From a virus: a stretch of 64,000 nt of DNA. This document shows, piece by piece, positions 1-5,865 of the stretch; the stretch's first letter is position 1; each line of letters begins with the position of its first letter. The stretch covers positions 62,001-126,000 of IMG/VR virus record IMGVR_UViG_3300025131_009739; one strand, given 5' to 3'. The notes under the pieces were generated by a model, which saw only the letters and a program-made list of their open reading frames with translations, did not search any database and was not told the origin of the DNA. The translations under genes and the position numbers were made by a program.

Positions 1-135
1 GAGATCTCCACAGTGAATAATACAATCGACTTCTTCCTCTCGCAACTTGTCGTATATTTGGTCGAATATTATACGATATTCATAGTGGTATTTTAAGTTG
101 CGGATATGCGTATCCGCAAGGTGGGCGAACTTCAT
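1..135 (-). CDS. 47: Recombination nuclease subunit, gp47/SbcD/Mre11-like (5' part only)
   Basis: Only the first 45 codons lie in the window; the gene runs off the left edge. Reading leftwards from an ATG at 135 gives MKFAHLADTHIR, and the visible part ends in HCGDL. The D-x-H motif (D8, H10) and the G-D motif (G43, D44) are the first two metal-binding motifs of calcineurin-type phosphoesterases. The start of such a protein with HLADTHI is typical of SbcD/Mre11 and phage T4 gp47, which works with gp46 in double-strand end resection and recombination-dependent replication. A ribosome-binding site (AGGAG) lies a few bases upstream, and a sigma70-like promoter precedes it. The family is well supported; the assignment to gp47 rather than another phosphoesterase rests on the phage context. 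Confidence 0.82.
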   Translation of the reverse strand, partial: MKFAHLADTHIRNLKYHYEYRIIFDQIYDKLREEEVDCIIHCGDL

Positions 136-161
136 CGGACTCCTATTTTGCCTCTCTTGTT

Positions 162-190
162 ACTATAACACAAAGTATTTTGCTTGTCAA
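162..190 (-). promoter_or_regulatory. Sigma70-type promoter for the gp47-like gene
   Basis: On the minus strand, TTGACA (190-185) is followed by exactly 17 bases and TATAGT (167-162). That is a perfect -35 box, optimal spacing and a 5/6 match to the -10 consensus. It sits about 27 bases upstream of the start codon of the gp47-like gene, and its -35 box overlaps the stop codon of the preceding small gene. It suggests early transcription by unmodified host RNA polymerase from this point leftwards. It is the only promoter of this quality I noticed in the window. Confidence 0.75.
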
Positions 191-447
191 GGATTAATAT
201 TAAGATCTTCTTCAATCTCTTGCAACAAGTTCAAAAGCGCATCAAAACTTGCTGCAGCTTCCGGCGACCACTCCTCTGTTGTGAGCGACCTTAATTGCGA
301 TAACAACTTCATTGCTTCTGTGGCTTTGTTCTCCGGAGGCATTTTGTAGCCGGGTGGCAGACGCTCTGAGGGATTAAATTCACTTTCATTAATATTTTCA
401 AGCTCTTCTTTAATGATTTCTTTTAATCTTTCAGTCGAGATCTTCAT
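187..447 (-). CDS. Small phage protein with N-terminal LKxIIKEEL motif
   Basis: This 86-residue protein has no function I recognise. The ATG at 447 is preferred over an in-frame TTG at 453 because an AGGA lies about 8 bases upstream of it. The first 20 residues contain LKEIIKEELENINE, almost the same as the start of the gene two places upstream (622-870). The rest is acidic and probably helical, with a segment rich in Leu and Glu near the C-terminus. It overlaps the end of the preceding gene. The shared N-terminus in otherwise unrelated small proteins looks like a sorting or docking tag, but that is inference. Confidence 0.6.
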   Translation of the reverse strand: MKISTERLKEIIKEELENINESEFNPSERLPPGYKMPPENKATEAMKLLSQLRSLTTEEWSPEAAASFDALLNLLQEIEEDLNINP

Positions 448-625
448 TTTCAATTTCCTTTATTTGTTGTTGAATATAAGAAGCAGCTTTAAAAAAGACA
501 CTCTTCGCCAAATTGTAATCGCCATTTGTATTTTTAAGAGTCATGTTAACAACTTCTTTTGCAAAGTGTTCTACAATAGCTCTTCTATCGCCTTCGCTTA
601 AATTATTTGTGGTGGTTAGTTTCAA
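431..625 (-). CDS. Small acidic hypothetical protein
   Basis: A 64-residue reading frame with no recognised domain, probably all helical. It begins at a TTG whose bases overlap the stop codon of the preceding gene (TTGA overlap) and its end overlaps the following gene. This tight coupling on both sides is the main argument that it is real. There is no strong ribosome-binding site, so translation is likely to depend on coupling to the upstream gene. Confidence 0.5.
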   Translation of the reverse strand: MKLTTTNNLSEGDRRAIVEHFAKEVVNMTLKNTNGDYNLAKSVFFKAASYIQQQIKEIENEDLD

Positions 626-870
626 TCTATTCTGCCACCGCTGCGTTCATGGGATGCCTTAAAAACAGCATCTAAGAGATCGTGGGCCGCAATATTAAAT
701 TTCTGTATAACTTCTGGACCGACTTTCAATTCGTCTGCCAACTTAATAAAAAAGTCTTGTGAAGACCTTAACATTTTTTGAGCTTGTTTTAAATCGTCAA
801 ATCGTCCTTCGGTGATTTCCTGAAGTTCTTCTTTAATAATTTGTTTAAGTTGAGACTTGGTTAGTTTCAT
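622..870 (-). CDS. Small phage protein with N-terminal LKQIIKEEL motif
   Basis: An 82-residue protein of unknown function. It starts MKLTKSQLKQIIKEELQEI, which matches the N-terminus of the small protein at 187-447 (L-K-x-I-I-K-E-E-L-x-x-I) while the rest differs. I have the impression that this opening recurs in small proteins of marine T4-like phages but cannot check it here. The remainder is predicted to be helical with alternating charged and hydrophobic residues. It overlaps the end of the primase gene by 4 bases, so it belongs to the same transcription unit. Confidence 0.62.
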   Translation of the reverse strand: MKLTKSQLKQIIKEELQEITEGRFDDLKQAQKMLRSSQDFFIKLADELKVGPEVIQKFNIAAHDLLDAVFKASHERSGGRID

Positions 871-1808
871 TGCAACTCTCCTAAAGCTTCGTATAATAAG
901 TAGTCATCAGAACCGCATAATGACGCTTCATTTTTTCGTTTCAAAAACTCATCTTTTGTCATCGACCCAATGTCGTCATAGCCGGCTGTATTTATTTTAT
1001 ATACTTCAATTCCATAATTCAATAAGTCTTTTATTATCTTCTTTGATTTGTTCTCGGCATCAACATCTAAACCAATATAAATTGGTGTATCATTCTTTAC
1101 GATCATCTGAAACAACTTTGAGTTCTCGCGCAAAGTAGAACCAAGAATTGGAACAGCATTTGGGCCAGCAATTATTGCATCAAAGATGCCTTCAACAATC
1201 ACAAGATCTTGATCGAGGTCTAGGTAAAGTTCATTAAATATTATATCTTTTGATACTGGAGGGTTGAGATATTTTTTCCATGCACCATTAAATGCTCTTG
1301 CAACAAAATAGTTTACATAACCTTCTTCATCAAAAGATGGAATGATAACTCTGTTATTATATTTTCCATTCATGCAACATCCAATTTTCCAACGAAGAAT
1401 CTCTTTCTTTGTTATTCCTCTATTCTTCAAATAATTTAAAGCAGGCGTCGTTACCAAAGGAAGGTTTTCATTTGCAAGAGATATAAATTCTTTTGGCAAG
1501 TCAAATCTTTGTATTTGTTCAGTTTCATCGTCTTCTGAAAATATATCATCAAATTTTGTTACATCTTCTCGACCATTTAATTTGTCCCATTGTTGAAGTG
1601 TGCGAAAATCACCATACTTTCTTACGAGACGCCGAAGAGAGCGACCATAATAATCACAAATCCAACACTTAAAAGCATCTTTCTCTAAATTAATAGAGAA
1701 TTTTCGTTTATGATGTTTGCATTTTGGACAATAAAAAAGGTGTTCATCGTTTGAATGATGAAATTTTCCAAAAATACTTTTTAGGAGTTGGAGCTTCTCT
1801 CCTTCCAT
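867..1808 (-). CDS. DnaG-type DNA primase (zinc ribbon + TOPRIM)
   Basis: A 313-residue protein. Near the N-terminus are two Cys pairs (CPKC around residue 28 and CWIC around residue 49), the zinc ribbon that primases use to recognise template. In the C-terminal half a TOPRIM core is visible: an acidic strand VIVEGIFDAI (catalytic Glu) followed by GLDVDAE (the DxD pair). It is therefore a primase making RNA primers for lagging-strand synthesis, likely the counterpart of T4 gp61, although the fold looks closer to bacterial DnaG. It lacks a helicase-binding domain of the usual DnaG size. Its start overlaps the RuvC-like gene by about 28 bases, so the two are translated from one message. Confidence 0.82.
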   Translation of the reverse strand: MEGEKLQLLKSIFGKFHHSNDEHLFYCPKCKHHKRKFSINLEKDAFKCWICDYYGRSLRRLVRKYGDFRTLQQWDKLNGREDVTKFDDIFSEDDETEQIQRFDLPKEFISLANENLPLVTTPALNYLKNRGITKKEILRWKIGCCMNGKYNNRVIIPSFDEEGYVNYFVARAFNGAWKKYLNPPVSKDIIFNELYLDLDQDLVIVEGIFDAIIAGPNAVPILGSTLRENSKLFQMIVKNDTPIYIGLDVDAENKSKKIIKDLLNYGIEVYKINTAGYDDIGSMTKDEFLKRKNEASLCGSDDYLLYEALGELQ

Positions 1809-2320
1809 AAATTATAACCTGCTCTCGCGATAATTAAACTGTCTGCCCGATCATAAGAACCAGGCTTGGGATTACCTTGTTTTGTATATTCTACCACAAA
1901 ATTTGGTTCGTTGTCAAGAATATATTGAAGAACGACCTGTTTTGCCTTTTCTCCACGAGGAATTTTAATACCATTTGATTTTCTAGCAGTTGATGCTCCA
2001 ATGTATTCTGGTTCAATTCCTACTACATCTAAACATATGTAAGATACTATACCATTAAACTTCGCTAATGTCAATAAAGTTTTTGCTGAAGAAAAACCAG
2101 GTCTAAAAGCTTGCAGAGACTGTTCAACAAAAATATGTTCGATGCGAAATTTGATAGTTAAATCTAATAATTTGCTTTTAACAAATTCTGCTTTTGTATA
2201 CGGACTTGGAAAACGGTTTTTGTTTCTCATATCCCAAGCTTCACAATATAATACTTTGCCAGTAACATCAAGAATAGTCACACCAGTTATTGATGTTGAA
2301 ATGTCTAAGCCTAAGATCAC
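1781..2320 (-). CDS. RuvC-like Holliday junction resolvase
   Basis: A 179-residue protein with the RNase H fold signature of RuvC: an N-terminal GLDISTSITG (first catalytic Asp), FVEQSL (catalytic Glu) around residue 65, and DRADSLIIA near the C-terminus (final Asp). RuvC enzymes cut four-way junctions; in phages they resolve recombination intermediates and debranch DNA before packaging. T4 itself uses the unrelated endonuclease VII, so this is an alternative solution. The start is a GTG with no clear ribosome-binding site, only 12 bases after the preceding structural gene. It overlaps the primase gene. Confidence 0.82.
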   Translation of the reverse strand: MILGLDISTSITGVTILDVTGKVLYCEAWDMRNKNRFPSPYTKAEFVKSKLLDLTIKFRIEHIFVEQSLQAFRPGFSSAKTLLTLAKFNGIVSYICLDVVGIEPEYIGASTARKSNGIKIPRGEKAKQVVLQYILDNEPNFVVEYTKQGNPKPGSYDRADSLIIARAGYNLWKERSSNS

Positions 2321-2332
2321 AATTACATTATA

Positions 2333-3538
2333 TCAAAAATCTAACTTAAGCTTAAATGTAAATTCTCGATCTTCAGTTTTTTTAACTGGTGTTGCTAATT
2401 TAGCAACACCTAAAAGATTTTTATCATCGTCGTAAAGCCCAATTTGAGAAATATATGTTTGTTTCTTAAAACTAGCGCTGTGATGTGAGTGAGAACTAGT
2501 GACTATATTTTTTATTAGCATTTTATCACTCTCAAAGTAACTTGTCATACTAGCTGTAATGTCCGTAGATTCAGGTCCGGACCCAGATTTTCTATATGTT
2601 GGATTACTTGAATGATTTAAAAGGCCTTTTGGAGCATGAGCTAACATTGTTAATGTCGGAACATAATTTACCCCTTCAAATTCCATAGAATAACTGGAAG
2701 AGAACGCATCACCAGTGTCGTATGTAGGGTCATTAGCTCCGTTCGCGAAGAAATACCATGCTGGGGCCTGTGAGGCGCCGGTGGTTCCGTTGTGATATAC
2801 ATCTGTAAAGGCGCCTTCGTGTAAGTCCCATGACCCAGTTAAAATAAGAAACCCTTCATTGTATAATACAACTCCAGCTACATTACCAGTAGCATGAACC
2901 GAACTGGTAACTTCGATTAATTCTCCATTTTTACCTATATCATGCAACTCTGCCAATAAAGTTCCACTTACATAATATTTTAAACGAACAGACCCTTTTC
3001 TTATGGAAGATCCATAAAAAATAGAAGGAATACTTATTAAACTTAATCTTTGTGAATTTTTTTCACATCCTGGAACATTAGATGATGAATATGCATAATG
3101 AGGACTATTAACTGTGTAATAATCTAAAGTAATACGAAGAGCGTCAATATAGTCTCTTGGATTAGCCAGAGCAGAATGTGAAAATGATATAGAAGCAGAT
3201 AAAGGATAAGAGCCCTGTATCTCATCTCCGTATGAAAAGTCAGTATTAAAGTCGCTAGTTGCAGCTGTTCTGAACGATGTTAAACTTCCCTGTTTTGTTA
3301 TAAAAGGATATATTAGCTGGTCAGATGACCTATCAACATTTAGCTCGTATAAACTAACATATCCATATGGAACGTGATTCAAAAAATCACTTGTAGCTGT
3401 GCGATTAGCGTCGGATCGCATAAATTTTGGATTGTTGTTGTAATAAACTTGGCCATCATAAATAACAAATTCATTTTTAGGATAAGTCTTTATCCTATTA
3501 TGAAATACATCCGTTGGTCCAAACTTATAGTATGGCAT
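2333..3538 (-). CDS. Virion structural protein, paralogue of the next gene upstream
   Basis: A 401-residue protein, rich in Ser, Thr, Tyr and Asn as expected of phage tail or fibre proteins. Its last 45 residues (IGLYDDDKNLLGVAKL, then a Lys-rich stretch and KLKLDF) match the end of the protein encoded at 3542-4741. Further matches are the xxIxKGSxxLxY strand in the middle and a NPTY motif about 80 residues from the end. I have a memory of this C-terminal block in marine T4-like virion proteins, unverified here. The start codon follows the preceding stop by only a few bases with no separate ribosome-binding site. The role in the particle is unknown. Confidence 0.72.
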   Translation of the reverse strand: MPYYKFGPTDVFHNRIKTYPKNEFVIYDGQVYYNNNPKFMRSDANRTATSDFLNHVPYGYVSLYELNVDRSSDQLIYPFITKQGSLTSFRTAATSDFNTDFSYGDEIQGSYPLSASISFSHSALANPRDYIDALRITLDYYTVNSPHYAYSSSNVPGCEKNSQRLSLISIPSIFYGSSIRKGSVRLKYYVSGTLLAELHDIGKNGELIEVTSSVHATGNVAGVVLYNEGFLILTGSWDLHEGAFTDVYHNGTTGASQAPAWYFFANGANDPTYDTGDAFSSSYSMEFEGVNYVPTLTMLAHAPKGLLNHSSNPTYRKSGSGPESTDITASMTSYFESDKMLIKNIVTSSHSHHSASFKKQTYISQIGLYDDDKNLLGVAKLATPVKKTEDREFTFKLKLDF

Positions 3539-3541
3539 TTT

Positions 3542-4741
3542 TTAATAATCCAGACGCACCCTCATTGTCAGCTCTGTATCGGGCGTTTTTTTCAGAGGCT
3601 CAGAGAGCTTGGCAACTGCTAACAGTTCATTATCAGCAGAATATAGTCCAACTGTAGTAATATATGACACAGGCTGATCTAATGAAGTGTTTTTAACTTG
3701 AATTTTACTAGCGCTCAGATAAGTTGGATTTGCGCTATAATTAAACTCATTATGATTTGCTCTACAGAAATAAATTGTTGAATTTAATTCTGTTGTGTTA
3801 TTAAAAGAAATACTTTGAATTCTGTTTCTTATCGCATCTGCAGAGGCTGAAATTGCGGATCCTGTCAACACTGCTCCGAAGGTAGCGATTCCGCCATTAT
3901 TTGGATTGTGAGGAAGATGGACTGGATAATCTGCTCGCGAGGCTGTAACATGATTGAGAAAATGATCAGAAGCAGAAAGAACAATTATACCAGCTTGATA
4001 AAAGATGAGACCAGAAACACCAGAGCCTCCGACGCCCGGGCCTGCGATGGGGACCGCAGATAGGTCCGAAACTCCAGCAATTACAGATGCCGACAACACA
4101 CCATATTCTCCAGCTGGTGAATCAGTATAATATGATCCGGTACCCTGATCGTCGTGAATTTTGGTAATGTAGCTCCAAACCTTCGGTTCGGCGGAGTCGG
4201 GACTTGCAAGAGAACCAGTGCCCATATAAAGACTAAAGGAGCCTTTTTTAATTTCATCTTTTACTAATAAACGCGAGAAACTAATAAAATAACCTTGAAG
4301 AATTTCATCTCCACCTGGAATTTTAAACTTCTTGATTGTTCCATCAGTGTTGTGACCCATAAGAATCTGAGCCATTTGATTGTAAATATTTAATTTATCA
4401 CTATTTTGATAGTTATTAAGTCCACTTAGATCTGGTCCGCCCCAAATATGTGTTTTCCCATCATGGTGAGCAGCGCCGGTAGCGTGCCATCTAGAACTGG
4501 AATGGTATCCGCAAGTGATGTCAAAAATGTGATTCGCAGATGAACTCAGATATGGATAATCATAAACAGATTGAAACATTCCGTGAGAATAATTTTTGAT
4601 ATTATTTTCGCTTCCAAGTTCAATGGTGGAAGCACCATATGTACCAGAAACAATTGTCCCTGTTATAGGAATCGCTTCATGAAGCAGCGTTCTAGTTGTT
4701 GTAACATCATTATTTGCATAAGTTTTAAATGTTGTAGCCAT
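3542..4741 (-). CDS. Virion structural protein (paralogue of 2333-3538)
   Basis: A 399-residue protein with many Ser/Ala/Gly residues and no catalytic motif. It shares its C-terminal module with its downstream neighbour (VGLYSADNELLAVAKL here), plus an IKKGSFSLY strand and a NYSANPTY motif, so the pair arose by duplication and then diverged strongly at their N-termini. The early segment NIKNYSHGMFQSVYDYPYL seems familiar from marine myovirus virion proteins; that is memory, not a search. A ribosome-binding site (AAGGT) precedes the ATG. It probably sits in the distal baseplate or a fibre. Confidence 0.72.
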   Translation of the reverse strand: MATTFKTYANNDVTTTRTLLHEAIPITGTIVSGTYGASTIELGSENNIKNYSHGMFQSVYDYPYLSSSANHIFDITCGYHSSSRWHATGAAHHDGKTHIWGGPDLSGLNNYQNSDKLNIYNQMAQILMGHNTDGTIKKFKIPGGDEILQGYFISFSRLLVKDEIKKGSFSLYMGTGSLASPDSAEPKVWSYITKIHDDQGTGSYYTDSPAGEYGVLSASVIAGVSDLSAVPIAGPGVGGSGVSGLIFYQAGIIVLSASDHFLNHVTASRADYPVHLPHNPNNGGIATFGAVLTGSAISASADAIRNRIQSISFNNTTELNSTIYFCRANHNEFNYSANPTYLSASKIQVKNTSLDQPVSYITTVGLYSADNELLAVAKLSEPLKKTPDTELTMRVRLDY

Positions 4742-4755
4742 ATTTTTTACCTTTT

Positions 4756-5799
4756 TTAATCTACTCGTTTAACAAATCTAAATGGAATATCTATTCTATA
4801 CCCAGTTGTAGCGCCAGTGATTCGAATTGTTGTATCAATATAATGTACTGTTGCGTTCCCGGCTCCGCCGTTACTAGTGGTCGGCAGCGCCCAAGAGGCA
4901 TAATTAGTTGTGCCCAGTCTCTGAAATAAGAAATTGCTTGTTTGCAACTCTGTTGAAGCAGCAATTTTAAATCTCAACGTTGTTCCTCGCGGACCTTTTA
5001 ATTGGCTGTTTTCTCGGGATGTTGTAGCGAGGTCTGTCCAACTAGTAATATCTTTAACAAAGCCCGGATCCGTTCCCAACGACACAAAATAACTAGCAAT
5101 ATTATCGTCATCAATAAAAGAGACTGCAGCGGGAGAGCCAGTTGTGCCCGCCATTTTACCCAAGGAACCGGGCGCAACAATTGTTCCTAATCTATTATCC
5201 ATCTCAATTATATATTGAGTTTCAATTAAGTCACTCGATAATCTATGTTTTGGGTGAATTTCATCAGTGTTTAATCCTTGGTCTAAACGAACATATACTT
5301 CTTCAAACTTACCCGGCTCGAAGCCATTCATAGTGCCATCCGGATCTTTATCGACAGAATCGGGAATAAGTCCGGGGTTTGTTTGATCGGCTTGTGGGTT
5401 CAATGTTGTTCTAGATGTTCTTTCATCAACAGTAACAACGTAGTGTGTGCCATCAGCTTTTCCAAAACTATTATTAAGGCGTCGACGCGTGTTTGATTGG
5501 TTCAAAAGAATGACCGGAAGATATAAAAGATTTGTTCTAGGGATTGAAAGTAATTTACTTTTCATCATAGATGTGTTGTTTGTAAACGCTTCTAAAACGG
5601 GAGTTTGCAAAACAGTCAAATCATAATAAGCGCTTCCGGATGCATGGTTTTTATTGTAATTATTATAATTAATCTCATCATCGCCTAAAGCAAATTTTGC
5701 AATTTTAAAAGTACCATCTCCTTTCGCAAGCCTCATTCTACCTGTATCGGTTAATACAGCGTCTAAAATAATATCGCCGCTATTGTCAAGAAAAGCCAT
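4756..5799 (-). CDS. Virion structural protein with conserved N-terminal DNSGDIILD module
   Basis: A 347-residue protein opening with MAFLDNSGDIILDAVLTDTG, a start I associate with virion proteins of marine T4-like phages. The first 45 residues resemble the N-terminus of the protein at 12842-13945: an acidic D-I/V-I strand, LTxxGxxxL, then a D-D-x-I-x-Y end. This suggests a shared attachment module. The rest is Ser/Thr-rich with no motif I recognise. It has a clear ribosome-binding site (AAGGAG) and a TTATAATA octamer 18 bases upstream of the ATG, which could be a late promoter. The 66-base gap upstream has no other visible feature. Confidence 0.72.
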   Translation of the reverse strand: MAFLDNSGDIILDAVLTDTGRMRLAKGDGTFKIAKFALGDDEINYNNYNKNHASGSAYYDLTVLQTPVLEAFTNNTSMMKSKLLSIPRTNLLYLPVILLNQSNTRRRLNNSFGKADGTHYVVTVDERTSRTTLNPQADQTNPGLIPDSVDKDPDGTMNGFEPGKFEEVYVRLDQGLNTDEIHPKHRLSSDLIETQYIIEMDNRLGTIVAPGSLGKMAGTTGSPAAVSFIDDDNIASYFVSLGTDPGFVKDITSWTDLATTSRENSQLKGPRGTTLRFKIAASTELQTSNFLFQRLGTTNYASWALPTTSNGGAGNATVHYIDTTIRITGATTGYRIDIPFRFVKRVD

Positions 5800-5816
5800 A
5801 GATTTACTCCTTTTTA

Positions 5817-5824
5817 TATTATAA
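5817..5824 (-). promoter_or_regulatory. Candidate late promoter octamer TTATAATA
   Basis: The minus strand reads TTATAATA here, 18 bases upstream of the ATG of the 347-residue virion protein. The same octamer lies just upstream of two other virion genes. Since this phage encodes a gp55-like late sigma factor, which in T4 recognises a lone AT-rich -10 octamer, this is a candidate late promoter. AT-rich octamers are frequent in such DNA, so the evidence is modest. Confidence 0.35.
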
Positions 5825-5865
5825 GTAGTTCTTTTTTTATAAAAAAGTTAATTTTAAATATCTCT

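Noticed and set aside
2327-2332. TATAAT just upstream of the RuvC-like gene as a promoter
   Set aside because: No -35-like hexamer at a proper distance; the motif is in AT-rich DNA directly after a stop codon.
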